Translations under genes and position numbers: made by a program
Source: Prochlorococcus sp. AG-402-N23
GTDB taxonomy: Bacteria; Cyanobacteriota; Cyanobacteriia; PCC-6307; Cyanobiaceae
Assembly (NCBI GenBank): GCA_003216355.1
Contig: QCIX01000010.1
Span: 1 to 50,535, forward strand
DNA length: 50,535 bases
Direction of reading: 5' to 3'
The notes under the pieces: generated by a model
Databases searched by the model: none
What the model saw: only the letters and a program-made list of their open reading frames with translations
Told to the model about the DNA's origin: nothing
Part shown: positions 1 through 9,062 of the stretch, piece after piece
Numbering within the stretch: the first letter of the stretch is position 1
Layout of the letters: every line of letters begins with the position of its first letter

Positions 1-139
1 GTACTTGAATAAGTTCATTTTCCCTACCATCATCTTTTGAAGAACTTGCAATATATATATCTTTGACAAATTCGGTTTTTTTAAGCCTTTTTAAAATTTC
101 TTTTGAATTATTAGATAGACCTATAGCAATTCCTTTCAA
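1..139 (-). CDS. cobJ: N-terminal fragment, probable CbiG/CobJ bifunctional cobalamin biosynthesis protein
   Basis: The minus strand is open from 139 to the window edge, preceded by an in-frame stop at 158-160. The peptide starts around 'LKGIAIGLSNNSKEILKRL', which resembles the N-terminal sugar-phosphate-like domain of CbiG (a short 'GIA' strand followed by a helix after a Gly/Ser-rich turn). In marine picocyanobacteria a CbiG/CobJ fusion of the corrin ring pathway commonly lies near psaA, which supports the guess. There is no ATG in frame, so I used TTG at 137-139; ATA or another rare start is possible. Only about 46 codons are visible, so the product name is an inference. The frame itself is convincing because a TATAAT box lies just upstream on the same strand. 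Confidence 0.45.
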   Translation of the reverse strand, partial: MKGIAIGLSNNSKEILKRLKKTEFVKDIYIASSSKDDGRENELIQV

Positions 140-472
140 ATCAGAAACTATTGATAGTTACGTTGAAATTATATCCTGTCGCTGGATTGAAAAATTTTCT
201 TTTGAAATATAAAAAAAAATTAAAGAAATTTATATGAAATTTGGGTAAAAATACTCACTATTTAGTCATAGACTAGAATTTACAAAATATTCATATAGTA
301 ACAATCATTAGAACATTTGTTACGTTAATGCATAACGAAAGAATCTTTGCCTTATTATTTTTGAAACGAATATCTAAAGTTCCGAAGGTTTCGTTTTCTT
401 GAACATTATCATTAAAAATAGGTTCAAGATCCGATCAATCGGCTTTAATGTCAATTATTTTCGAGGTGCTAG
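140..472. other. gene-free leader upstream of psaA
   Basis: This 333-base stretch between the leftward cobJ-like gene and psaA has no credible ORF. It must carry the psaA promoter and 5' leader. A TATAGT box lies at 294-299. Two inverted repeats sit close to the gene: AAACGAA at 364-370 against TTCGTTT at 390-396, and CCGATCAATCGG at 431-442 (a 4-bp stem with a TCAA loop). A GAGG ribosome-binding sequence lies at 463-466, a short distance before the psaA ATG at 473. The promoter assignment is tentative; the repeats are directly visible. Confidence 0.5.
168..173 (-). promoter_or_regulatory. putative -10 box for the leftward cobJ-like gene
   Basis: A perfect TATAAT is read on the minus strand, about 30 bases upstream of the first possible start codon of the leftward gene. 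No convincing -35 hexamer is visible 16-18 bases further up. In such AT-rich DNA chance matches are frequent. Confidence 0.3.
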
Positions 473-2776
473 ATGACCATCAGCCCACCAGAAAGTGGAG
501 AAAAAAACAAAAAAGTTTTGGAAGATCCTGTCAAGGCCGATCCAAGACCTATTGATTTTGCCAAATTAGATAAGCCAGGTTTCTGGTCAAGTAAATTATC
601 TAAAGGTCCAAAAACTACAACTTGGATCTGGAATTTGCATGCTGATGCACATGATTTCGATGTGCATACAGGCGATGCTGAAGAAGCAACTAGAAAAATC
701 TTTTCAGCTCATTTTGGACATCTTGCAGTCATTTTTATATGGATGAGTGCTGCATTTTTCCATGGAGCAAGATTTTCTAATTACTCAGGTTGGTTAGCCG
801 ATCCAACTCATGTCAAACCCGGAGCTCAGCAAGTATGGGCAATAGTTGGTCAAGAAATGCTTAACGCTGACCTTGGTGCTAACTACAACGGTATTCAAAT
901 TAGTTCAGGAATATTCCACATGTGGCGAGCATGGGGAATCACTAATGAGAGTGAACTGATGGCTTTAGCAATAGGTGCTGTAGTAATGGCTGCACTTATG
1001 CTTCATGCTGGAATTTTTCATTATCATAAAGCAGCTCCAAAAATGGAGTGGTTCCAAGATATTGAGTCAATGCTTAACCACCATATAGCTGGTTTAGTAG
1101 GACTAGGATCTTTAGCATGGGCTGGCCACTGTATTCATATCGGAGCTCCTACTGCAGCTCTCTTAGATGCAATTGATGCAGGCTCTCCTTTAGTTATTAA
1201 TGGAAAAGAAATAGCAACTATTGCAGATATGCCTATGCCGCATCAACTCTGCGATCCACAAATAATAGGTCAGATATTTCCAGGATTAGCAAGTGGTACA
1301 GGCAATTTCTTTAGTTTAAATTGGTTGGCTTTCTCAGACTTCCTTACTTTCAAAGGTGGACTTAACCCTGTGACAGGAAGCTTGTGGATGACTGATGTTT
1401 CACATCATCATTTAGCTTTTGGTGTAATAGCAATAATCGGTGGTCATATGTACAGAACCAATTATGGTATTGGTCATAGTATGAAAGAAATATTAGATTC
1501 ACAGCAAGGCGACCCAATCTTATTCCCTGCGCCTAAAGGTCATCAAGGTCTTTTTGAGTTCATGGCAGAAAGTAGACATGCCCAGCTATCAGTAAACCTA
1601 GCTATGCTTGGATCAATAAGCATACTTGTATCTCATCATATGTATGCGATGCCTCCATATCCTTATATAGCTACTGACTACATGACAGTTCTTGGATTAT
1701 TTACCCATCACATGTGGATAGGTGGATTATTCATTGTAGGAGCAGGTGCGCATGCTGGAATTGCAATGGTTAGAGATTATGATCCAGCAAAACATATCGA
1801 TAATGTATTAGACAGAATTCTTAAGGCAAGAGATGCTTTAATCAGTCACTTGAACTGGGTATGTATGTGGTTAGGATTCCATAGTTTTGGACTCTATATT
1901 CATAACGATACTATGAGAGCTTTGGGTAGACCTCAAGATATGTTTAGTGATTCTGCAATCCAACTTCAGCCAATCTTTGCTCAATGGGTACAGAGTATCC
2001 AAGCATCTTCTGTTGGAACTTCTCTTTTAGCAGGTACTGCAGAAGCTTTACCTCACAAAGCTTTAAGTGAAGTTTTTAATGGAAGTTTAGTAGAAGTTGG
2101 TGGAAAGGTAGCTATAGCTCCAATTCCATTAGGTACAGCTGATTTAATGATTCATCATATTCATGCTTTCCAAATCCATGTAACTGTTTTGATACTTCTC
2201 AAAGGAGTACTTTATGCAAGAAGTTCAAGGTTGATACCTGATAAAGCTTCTTTAGGATTTAGATTCCCTTGTGATGGTCCTGGAAGAGGTGGTACATGTC
2301 AAGTTTCTTCATGGGATCACGTTTTCTTGGCTCTCTTCTGGATGTATAACTGTCTATCAATAGTTATTTTTCACTTCTCTTGGAAAATGCAGAGTGATGT
2401 TTGGGGACTTACTGGTGGTAATTTCGCACAAAGTTCAATTACTATCAATGGTTGGTTAAGAGATTTCCTCTGGGCTCAAGCTTCTCAAGTATTAACAAGC
2501 TATGGTCAATCAATAAGCATGTACGGTTTGATGTTCTTAGGAGCTCACTTTATATGGGCATTCAGTTTAATGTTCCTCTTCAGCGGAAGAGGATATTGGC
2601 AAGAATTGTTCGAATCAATTGTTTGGGCACACAATAAACTAAAGGTTGCACCAACCATTCAACCTCGAGCTCTATCTATTACTCAGGGACGTGCAGTAGG
2701 TGTTACACATTTCCTTGTAGGTGGTATTGCTACCACATGGGCCTTCTTCCATGCTCGCCTTTTCGGGCTGGGCTAA
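473..2776 (+). CDS. psaA: photosystem I P700 chlorophyll a apoprotein A1 (PsaA)
   Basis: PsaA is one of the two large thylakoid membrane subunits of photosystem I. It binds P700, antenna chlorophylls and, together with PsaB, the 4Fe-4S centre FX. The 767-residue product has the family length, about eleven hydrophobic helices rich in chlorophyll-ligand histidines, and the FX loop '[12 protein letters not shown]' with Cys600 and Cys609. The N-terminal start '[11 protein letters not shown]' is typical. A loop near residues 220-270 ('[18 protein letters not shown]' and on) appears longer than in freshwater cyanobacteria, as I recall for Prochlorococcus. psaB follows after 27 bases, so the two are almost certainly cotranscribed and end at the terminator behind psaB. 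The ATG is supported by GAGG just upstream. Confidence 0.99.
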   Translation: MTISPPESGEKNKKVLEDPVKADPRPIDFAKLDKPGFWSSKLSKGPKTTTWIWNLHADAHDFDVHTGDAEEATRKIFSAHFGHLAVIFIWMSAAFFHGARFSNYSGWLADPTHVKPGAQQVWAIVGQEMLNADLGANYNGIQISSGIFHMWRAWGITNESELMALAIGAVVMAALMLHAGIFHYHKAAPKMEWFQDIESMLNHHIAGLVGLGSLAWAGHCIHIGAPTAALLDAIDAGSPLVINGKEIATIADMPMPHQLCDPQIIGQIFPGLASGTGNFFSLNWLAFSDFLTFKGGLNPVTGSLWMTDVSHHHLAFGVIAIIGGHMYRTNYGIGHSMKEILDSQQGDPILFPAPKGHQGLFEFMAESRHAQLSVNLAMLGSISILVSHHMYAMPPYPYIATDYMTVLGLFTHHMWIGGLFIVGAGAHAGIAMVRDYDPAKHIDNVLDRILKARDALISHLNWVCMWLGFHSFGLYIHNDTMRALGRPQDMFSDSAIQLQPIFAQWVQSIQASSVGTSLLAGTAEALPHKALSEVFNGSLVEVGGKVAIAPIPLGTADLMIHHIHAFQIHVTVLILLKGVLYARSSRLIPDKASLGFRFPCDGPGRGGTCQVSSWDHVFLALFWMYNCLSIVIFHFSWKMQSDVWGLTGGNFAQSSITINGWLRDFLWAQASQVLTSYGQSISMYGLMFLGAHFIWAFSLMFLFSGRGYWQELFESIVWAHNKLKVAPTIQPRALSITQGRAVGVTHFLVGGIATTWAFFHARLFGLG

Positions 2777-2803
2777 TAACCTGAACTTCACCTTTTTAAT
2801 TCA

Positions 2804-5032
2804 ATGGCAACAAAATTTCCATCATTTAACCAGGGTCTAGCTCAGGACCCCACAACCCGACGAATATGGTACGGAATAGCTACCGCTCATGACTTTGAAA
2901 GTCATGATGGTATGACAGAAGAAAAACTTTATCAGAAGCTATTCTCTACACATTTTGGACATCTAGCAATAATCGCTCTCTGGGTAGCTGGTAACTTATT
3001 TCATATTGCTTGGCAGGGTAACTTTGAGCAATTTGTACTTGATCCAACTCATGTCCGCCCTATAGCTCATGCTATTTGGGACCCTCATTTTGGATCTGGC
3101 ATCACAGAAGCAATGACACAAGCTGGAGCAAGCGGTCCAGTAAACATCGCTTATTCAGGTCTCTACCATTGGTGGTACACAATTGGAATGAGAACTAACG
3201 AACAACTCTTCCAAGCATCAATATTTATGAGTATCCTTGCTTGTTGGACTTTATTTGCAGGTTGGTTACACTTACAACCAAAATTCAGACCTTCTCTGGC
3301 CTGGTTTAAAAATGCAGAGTCAAGATTAAATCATCACTTAGCTGTTTTATTTGGTTTTAGTAGTATCGCTTGGACTGGTCATTTAGTTCATGTTGCAATA
3401 CCTGAATCAAGAGGACAGCATGTAGGCTGGGATAACTGGTTAACTGTACTTCCACACCCTGCAGGATTAGCTCCTTTCTTTACTTTAAACTGGGGAGCAT
3501 ATGCACAAAATCCTGATTCTTTAGATCAAGTTTTTGGAACAGCTGAAGGAGCTGGAACCGCAATCTTTACTTTCTTAGGAGGTCTGCATCCTCAAAGCGA
3601 AGCATTATGGCTTACTGATATTGCTCATCACCATATTGCAATTGGAACAGTCTTTGTAATTGCTGGCCATATGTATAGAAATACTTTTGGCATAGGGCAT
3701 AGCCTCAAAGAAATTACAGAAGCTCATAATACTAGACACCCAAATGATCCACATAAAGGTAGTTTCGGAATAAATCATGATGGTATATATGAAACTGTAA
3801 ATAACTCATTACATTTCCAACTTGGACTAGCATTAGCATCACTTGGAGTAGCAACTTCTCTTGTAGCTCAACACATGGGAGCACTTCCTTCTTATGCTTT
3901 TATCGCTAGGGACTACACTACACAATCTGCTTTATATAGTCATCATCAGTACATAGCAATGTTCTTGATGGTTGGTGCTTTTGCACATGGAGCTATTTTC
4001 TTTGTGAGAGATTACGATCCTGAATTAAATAAAGATAATGTGTTAGCGAGAGTTCTTGGAACTAAGGAAGCTTTAATAAGTCACCTTAGTTGGGTAACAA
4101 TGTTGCTTGGATTCCATACTCTTGGAATTTATGTCCATAACGATGTTGTTGTAGCTTTTGGTAATCCTGAAAAGCAAATTCTAATTGAGCCAGTATTTGC
4201 TCAATTTGTTCAAGCAGCTCAAGGTAAGATGATGTATGGCTTCAATGCTTTACTATCTGACCCTACAAGTTCAGCAAGTCTCGCTGCTAATTCATTACCA
4301 GGTAATCATTACTGGATGGATCTTATCAATAGACAAGATGCATTGAGTGCATTCTTACCTATAGGTCCTGCAGATTTCTTAGTTCATCATGCTATCGCTT
4401 TAGGTCTTCATACAACTGCTTTAATCCTAATCAAAGGCGCACTTGATGCTAGAGGAACTAAATTAATTCCTGATAAGAAAGATTTAGGTTATGCATTCCC
4501 TTGTGATGGGCCTGGACGAGGAGGTACTTGTGATAGTTCATCTTGGGATGCTATGTACTTAGCGATGTTCTGGGCATTAAATTTACTAGCATGGGTAACC
4601 TTCTACTGGCATTGGAAACACCTAGCAATATGGCAGGGTAATGTAGCACAATTTAATGAATCAGGAACTTATCTAATGGGTTGGTTCAGAGATTATCTCT
4701 GGTTAAACTCTGCTCAACTTATTAACGGATATAATCCATTTGGTGTAAACTCATTATCTCCTTGGGCTTGGATGTTCCTATTCGGTCACTTAGTTTGGGC
4801 TACTGGTTTCATGTTCCTAATATCATGGCGTGGTTACTGGCAAGAATTAATTGAAACATTAGTTTGGGCACATCAGCGTACTCCAATTGCTAACCTTGTT
4901 GGCTGGAGAGATAAGCCAGTCGCACTTTCAATTGTTCAAGCTAGATTAGTTGGATTAGCACATTTCACCATTGGTAACATTCTTACATTCGGTGCATTTG
5001 TGATTGCATCAACTTCTGGTAAGTTTGGCTAA
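2804..5032 (+). CDS. psaB: photosystem I P700 chlorophyll a apoprotein A2 (PsaB)
   Basis: PsaB is the partner of PsaA in the photosystem I reaction-centre heterodimer. The 742-residue protein has the same multi-helix, histidine-rich pattern, the N-terminal '[16 protein letters not shown]' typical of PsaB, and the FX-binding loop with Cys567 and Cys576 in '[12 protein letters not shown]'. The C-terminal region contains the conserved '[15 protein letters not shown]' segment shared with PsaA, near the phylloquinone site. It is the second gene of the psaAB unit. No clear Shine-Dalgarno sequence precedes the ATG, so translation may depend on an AT-rich leader or coupling. A 12-bp perfect palindrome followed by T residues lies 19 bases after the stop codon. 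Confidence 0.99.
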
Positions 5033-5051
5033 ATTTTCCTTTAAATAATTC

Positions 5052-5082
5052 AAATCACCACATATGTGGTGATTTTTTTTTG
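5052..5082 (+). terminator. intrinsic terminator of psaAB
   Basis: Bases 5052-5075 form a perfect 12-bp palindrome (arms AAATCACCACAT and ATGTGGTGATTT), followed by a T run to about 5081. It is placed directly after the psaB stop codon. It is the clearest intrinsic terminator in the window, where most gene ends show none. Confidence 0.88.
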
Positions 5083-5136
5083 TTTAATTTTAATGTTGTA
5101 AATTAAGTTAAAATTATATAAATATATCAAATATAA

Positions 5137-6099
5137 ATGTCAGATATAAAACAATTAATTTCTATTATCATCCCTGTTTTCAATGAAAGTGAGAGTATTG
5201 GTTTTTTATTGGATGAAGTTATAAATGTAATGTCATTATATAAATTTAATTTTGAATTGATTGTTGTAAATGATGGTTCTAAAGACAATACTCAACAAGT
5301 ATTAAAACAATTAACTCTCAAAATTAAAGAATTATCAGTTATTTCCCTTCGCAAAAATTATGGGCAGACTGCAGCAATGTCAGCTGGCTTTGATAACTCT
5401 AAAGGCGATATTGTCATTACTTTGGATGGTGATTTACAGAATGATCCAAATGATATTCCGATATTAATTTCAGAAATTAATAATGGCTACGATTTGATTT
5501 GTGGATGGAGGTTTGATAGAAAAGATAAATTAATTAATAGAAAGATACCATCCAAAATAGCGAATAAATTAATAGCTCGCGTAACAGGTTTGAATTTGCA
5601 TGACTATGGATGTTCATTAAAAGCTTTTAAGAAAGAAATAATTGATGATATTAAATTATATGGAGAACTTCACAGGTTTTTGCCTGTCTTAGCAAATATT
5701 GAAGGTGCAAGAATCAAAGAAATTAAAGTCAATCATAGAAGCAGGCAATATGGATCTAGCAAATATGGAATAGATAGAACTTTTAGAGTTTTAATGGATT
5801 TACTAACTGTTTGGTTTATGACTAAATTTTTAACAAGACCGATGTATGGATTTGGTTTTGTTGGAATCATAAGTATTTTGATTAGCCTAGCAATGAGTTC
5901 CTATTTGATAGTTTTAAAAATAATGGGTGAGAATATTGGAAATCGTCCGTTGTTAATGTTTGCATTAATATTGGGAATTACTGGGGTTCAATTATTTAGC
6001 TTTGGATTATTGAGCGAACTTTTAATTAGAACATATCATGAAAGTCAAAGTCGTCCAATTTATAGAATAAGATCAATAAGTAGTGCCAATCAAAATTAA
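5137..6099 (+). CDS. family 2 glycosyltransferase, polyprenyl-phosphate type, membrane-anchored
   Basis: The N-terminal 220 residues are a GT-A family 2 domain: 'SIIIPVFNESESIGFLLDEV' opens it, 'VVNDGSKDNT' is the nucleotide-sugar motif, and the DxD metal site is Asp97-Gly-Asp99 ('TLDGDLQNDP'). 'DYGCSLKAFKKE' near 157-167 is typical of the DPM1/GtrB/ArnC group, which transfers a sugar to undecaprenyl or dolichyl phosphate. Two transmembrane helices follow (about 237-260 and 271-296), as in GtrB-like proteins. Such enzymes feed membrane glycosyltransferases of the GT39/GT-C type, and a candidate partner lies at 31112-32665. The sugar and acceptor cannot be told from the sequence. The gene starts 55 bases after the psaAB terminator and probably has its own promoter. 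Confidence 0.88.
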   Translation: MSDIKQLISIIIPVFNESESIGFLLDEVINVMSLYKFNFELIVVNDGSKDNTQQVLKQLTLKIKELSVISLRKNYGQTAAMSAGFDNSKGDIVITLDGDLQNDPNDIPILISEINNGYDLICGWRFDRKDKLINRKIPSKIANKLIARVTGLNLHDYGCSLKAFKKEIIDDIKLYGELHRFLPVLANIEGARIKEIKVNHRSRQYGSSKYGIDRTFRVLMDLLTVWFMTKFLTRPMYGFGFVGIISILISLAMSSYLIVLKIMGENIGNRPLLMFALILGITGVQLFSFGLLSELLIRTYHESQSRPIYRIRSISSANQN

Positions 6100-6103
6100 A
6101 TTT

Positions 6104-6496
6104 TTACTTGAATTTTCTTATTAATAAAGCTGAAAGTTTAACCACTTCAGGAGACATATCTCTTAAGCCTTGTCGTAAAATTGATAATGTTGATTTATCA
6201 GACAATTCTTCCGCAATTTTTAATGCTTTTAATTTGTCTTCTGTATTTCCCTGAAAAAGACTAAACATTTTATTTCTTTGAGAATTTTTATAAAATAATG
6301 AGTACTTTTTTGCTTCGTGATTGTATAAAAAACTTTTTTTATTAGATAGAAATTTATTATTATTTTTTCTATTTTTTTTTAATTTAACAGAATGTAATTT
6401 GCCTTTATTTATTAACTTTCTAAAGGTTCTTTTTTTTAAAACTAGAAGTAATATTCCTATAAAAATAATAAGTACAATTGCGAAAAAATTTAACAT
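6104..6496 (-). CDS. small membrane-anchored protein with a HEAT-like C-terminus
   Basis: I do not recognise a named family. The 130-residue protein has one N-terminal transmembrane segment (about residues 3-20, 'FFAIVLIIFIGILLLVL'). A strongly basic Lys/Asn-rich linker follows (about 21-75), and then a C-terminal helical pair, 'ALKIAEELSDKSTLSILRQG' continuing to 'MSPEVVKLSALLIRKF'. That pattern resembles one HEAT repeat, where each unit compares decline or change across helices. The N-terminal segment and the basic stretch suggest a membrane protein with its soluble part in the cytoplasm. It converges with the glycosyltransferase gene, 4 bases away, and is read away from psaI. Function unknown. 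Confidence 0.7.
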   Translation of the reverse strand: MLNFFAIVLIIFIGILLLVLKKRTFRKLINKGKLHSVKLKKNRKNNNKFLSNKKSFLYNHEAKKYSLFYKNSQRNKMFSLFQGNTEDKLKALKIAEELSDKSTLSILRQGLRDMSPEVVKLSALLIRKFK

Positions 6497-6565
6497 GTAA
6501 AAAGTTAATAATTTTTATATCATCCAGTAATAAAATTAACACTATTTCGCAGATAAATACTAAAG

Positions 6566-6585
6566 TGTTTAAAGATGTTTAAAGA
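6566..6585 (+). repeat. perfect 10-base tandem repeat before psaI
   Basis: TGTTTAAAGA occurs twice in direct succession (6566-6575 and 6576-6585), ending three bases before the psaI ATG at 6589. Each copy ends in AAAGA, which in the second copy sits in the position of a weak ribosome-binding site. The period is close to one turn of DNA. Confidence 0.8.
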
Positions 6586-6588
6586 ACT

Positions 6589-6702
6589 ATGCCATCTGAT
6601 TTACCAAGTCTCTTACCCTCAATTTTTGTTCCATTAATTGGTATAGCAATGCCTGCTGTTTTTATCGTATTAATTGGAAGATTTATTACAGCAACTGAAT
6701 AA
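6589..6702 (+). CDS. psaI: photosystem I subunit VIII (PsaI)
   Basis: This 37-residue single-helix protein begins 'MPSDLPSLLPSIFVPLIG' and ends 'GRFITATE', the standard PsaI pattern: a short N-terminal part, 'LPSIFVPLIG' leading into one transmembrane helix, and a short polar tail with 'FI' near the end. PsaI sits next to PsaL in photosystem I and helps to place PsaL in the complex. The gene lies 27 bases upstream of psaL on the same strand, the common cyanobacterial order. It is easy to miss because of its length. The start is the only ATG in frame, preceded by the 10-base tandem repeat. Confidence 0.95.
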   Translation: MPSDLPSLLPSIFVPLIGIAMPAVFIVLIGRFITATE

Positions 6703-6729
6703 ATTATTAAACACTAAACTATTAAAAAA

Positions 6730-7329
6730 ATGAGCGACTTTCAAAAATCATTCTCAGAATCAACAAGTTCAATTAAGTTTGATGAGAAATACATAGATAA
6801 TTCTGTACAACCAAATGATATTGGTGTTGCAGAACAATGGGCAGTAAAAACAGTTGCTGATCCATGTGTTGGTAATTTAGCTACCCCAGTTAATAGTGGT
6901 TATTTTACCAAAGCTTTTATAAATAATTTGCCTTTTTATAGAGAAGGTATTTCTCCTAATTTTAGAGGCTTAGAAACTGGAGCAGCTTTTGGATATCTAT
7001 TATACGGTCCTTTCACTATGACTGGCCCACTAAGAAATTCTGAATTTGCTCTAACTGCTGGGCTTCTTGCGGCTATTGGAGCTGTTCATATTTTGACAGC
7101 ACTTTTAGTTCTATACAATGCACCCGGTAAATCACCTAATGTTCAACCTCCAGATGCGACTGTTAATAATCCGCCAAAGGACTTATTTACAAGAGCTGGT
7201 TGGGCTGATTTTACAAGTGGATTTTGGTTAGGAGGCTGTGGAGGAGCTGTTTTTGCTTGGCTACTTGTTGGGACATTACACTTAGACACCATAATGCCAA
7301 TTATTAAAAATATTTGGACTGCTGGGTAA
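6730..7329 (+). CDS. psaL: photosystem I subunit XI (PsaL), long form
   Basis: PsaL is the thylakoid membrane subunit at the trimer interface of photosystem I. Conserved family segments are visible: '[20 protein letters not shown]', '[17 protein letters not shown]', '[18 protein letters not shown]', and '[19 protein letters not shown]' near the end. The 199-residue product is clearly longer than the roughly 155 residues of freshwater cyanobacterial PsaL. About 38 extra residues precede 'ADPCVGNL', and the loop between helices 2 and 3 is also extended ('[20 protein letters not shown]'). The long form is usual in Prochlorococcus as far as I recall. psaI precedes it by 27 bases, and the two are probably one transcript. 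Confidence 0.98.
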   Translation: MSDFQKSFSESTSSIKFDEKYIDNSVQPNDIGVAEQWAVKTVADPCVGNLATPVNSGYFTKAFINNLPFYREGISPNFRGLETGAAFGYLLYGPFTMTGPLRNSEFALTAGLLAAIGAVHILTALLVLYNAPGKSPNVQPPDATVNNPPKDLFTRAGWADFTSGFWLGGCGGAVFAWLLVGTLHLDTIMPIIKNIWTAG

Positions 7330-7395
7330 TTCCTAAATAAAAGAATAAGTAATATTTAAAATTTAATTTTAAATTTAAAAGGTGAGCTCTACTTA

Positions 7396-8154
7396 CTAAC
7401 GTATTGTTCTGTCCCATCTATAGTTTCTAACAACTCTTCCTGTCGAAATAAGCTTGGATTTATAATGCAATGAGATTTTATCATTTGACTGTTTTAGGGT
7501 ATCTAATCCTATTCCATTTCTACCAAAATCCTTTCCAGAGCTATGGTAATACAAACCGTCTCCTTTGTAGATTCCAATATGATCACATTTTTCTATAGTT
7601 CCAAAAAATAAAAGATCGCCAGGTATTAGAGCTGCATAAGACTCTTTGAAATAAAAAAGATGTTTACAAAAACTTTTTATTTGATATGAATCTCGAGGTA
7701 TATGAATGCGATGCTTTAAAAAAGCAGTCTGAATTAAACCGGAACAATCAAAATTTGGTCCTAATGTGCCTCCCCAAAGGTATTCATTAGTTAACTCAGC
7801 TTGATCCTTGATCCATTTTAAAATTGAGGTAATTTTATCTTTTATAAGGAAGTTTTCATTTTTTAAACTCTCAGTTTTATTTAATTCATATTTTTCAATA
7901 ATCAATCCATCTAAATTTATCCAACAGATGTAACCATCCTCATATAGTTGAACTAGTATTCTTGAAAATTTATGGTTGTTTTGATAGATATTTGGATAAA
8001 TAAGCCTAAAAATTCTATTTTTAAATATTTCAGTAACTAATTTATTTTCTGTGTTATTTTGATATCCAGAAATATTAACTTTTAATTTCCACCAAATAGT
8101 TTTTGAAAAATTAGTTTGTTTAAATAGTGAGATAGGATTTTTATAACTTTCCAT
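7396..8154 (-). CDS. NlpC/P60 family cell-wall peptidase
   Basis: The C-terminal half (about residues 105-245) is an NlpC/P60 cysteine peptidase domain. It has 'YLWGG' at 125-129, the nucleophile Cys137 in 'FDCSGL', the base His192 in 'CDHIGIYKG', and a third polar residue, probably His204 in 'YYHSSG'. Enzymes of this family cleave peptide bonds in peptidoglycan stem peptides, usually gamma-D-Glu to diamino acid. The N-terminal 100 residues are probably an SH3b-like targeting domain, short here ('LYEDGYICWINLDGLI' is its most typical segment). No signal peptide is visible, which is odd for an exported wall enzyme and suggests recycling in the cytoplasm or a non-classical route. It is divergent from the serine hydrolase gene with only three bases between start codons. 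Confidence 0.88.
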   Translation of the reverse strand: MESYKNPISLFKQTNFSKTIWWKLKVNISGYQNNTENKLVTEIFKNRIFRLIYPNIYQNNHKFSRILVQLYEDGYICWINLDGLIIEKYELNKTESLKNENFLIKDKITSILKWIKDQAELTNEYLWGGTLGPNFDCSGLIQTAFLKHRIHIPRDSYQIKSFCKHLFYFKESYAALIPGDLLFFGTIEKCDHIGIYKGDGLYYHSSGKDFGRNGIGLDTLKQSNDKISLHYKSKLISTGRVVRNYRWDRTIR

Positions 8155-8157
8155 ACA

Positions 8158-9060
8158 ATGTCCTTTTACTATTTAAGTAAAGAGATGGGTCTAGCCCTAA
8201 ATTATATTTTAGGGAGAGTATGTACTCATAATAAAGATTTTTCAAGAGAAGATATTGCTATAACTTGGATTAATTATAAAAGTGAAAATAACAGAGTATT
8301 TAAAGGTTTTGGAACTGGTATTAATAATAAAAAATTGGTTTACCCTGCCAGCATAGTCAAGTTGGTTTATGGCCTTGCTGCATTTTATTGGATTAAAAAA
8401 GGAAGTTTATTATTATCAGATGAACTTAATGATGCTGTAAGGAAAATGTTGTCTTTCTCAAGTAATAATGCAACAAGCTTTTTAATTGATTTACTTACAG
8501 GAACAACAAGTGGACCTTGTATTGAAGGGGAATTATGGGAAAATTGGAAATATCAAAGAAGTATAATAAATGATTGGCTACATGATTTACATTGGGAGGA
8601 ATTGAGTGGTATAAATTGCTGTCAGAAGACTTGGGATGATGGACCATATGGTCGTGAAAAAGAATTTTATGGGCATGATAATAAAAATAGAAACGCTATG
8701 AATTCTGATTCAGCTGCAAGGGTTTTGGAGGAAATTATGATTCATATTGATTATCAAAAAAATGACTTAAATTTACGAAGTTTTTTAAAAAGAAATTTAA
8801 ATAAAGTTGTTCTTAAAAACGATTCTCTTAATCAAATAGATGGTTTTTTGGGTGAAGGATTACCACAAAGCATTAATCTTTGGAGTAAAGCAGGCTTAAT
8901 GTCTGAAGTTAGACATGATTCAGCTTGGTGGACTAATAGTCAATCTTTACACACTTTATTAGTTGTTTTTTGTAATGGAGAAAAATATTCTAAAGATACT
9001 TCCTTGTTACCATTAATAGCCAAAGAAGTTTATGAATTTAATAAGAGTTATAATGTATAG
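8158..9060 (+). CDS. beta-lactamase-fold serine hydrolase (class A-like)
   Basis: The three motifs of the penicillin-recognising serine hydrolase fold are present in order and spacing: Ser65-x-x-Lys68 in 'PASIVKL', Ser102-Asn-Asn104 in 'SFSSNNATSFL', and the Lys-x-Gly triad equivalent Lys244-Ala-Gly246 in 'LWSKAGL'. The 300-residue length fits class A beta-lactamase-like proteins. In picocyanobacteria such proteins are more likely peptidoglycan or amide hydrolases than resistance enzymes; that is inference. No signal peptide is evident. The neighbouring NlpC/P60 gene suggests a shared role in wall turnover. The start is uncertain: an ATG at 8185 (residue 10) has AAAGAG just before it and would leave 30 bases between the divergent genes. 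Confidence 0.82.
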   Translation: MSFYYLSKEMGLALNYILGRVCTHNKDFSREDIAITWINYKSENNRVFKGFGTGINNKKLVYPASIVKLVYGLAAFYWIKKGSLLLSDELNDAVRKMLSFSSNNATSFLIDLLTGTTSGPCIEGELWENWKYQRSIINDWLHDLHWEELSGINCCQKTWDDGPYGREKEFYGHDNKNRNAMNSDSAARVLEEIMIHIDYQKNDLNLRSFLKRNLNKVVLKNDSLNQIDGFLGEGLPQSINLWSKAGLMSEVRHDSAWWTNSQSLHTLLVVFCNGEKYSKDTSLLPLIAKEVYEFNKSYNV

Positions 9061-9062
9061 GA

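Noticed and set aside
7354..7374. Palindrome ATTTAAAATT-T-AATTTTAAAT between psaL and the convergent NlpC/P60 gene
   Set aside because: It is all A/T, so the stem would be very weak, and AT palindromes of this size are expected by chance here. A weak bidirectional terminator cannot be excluded.
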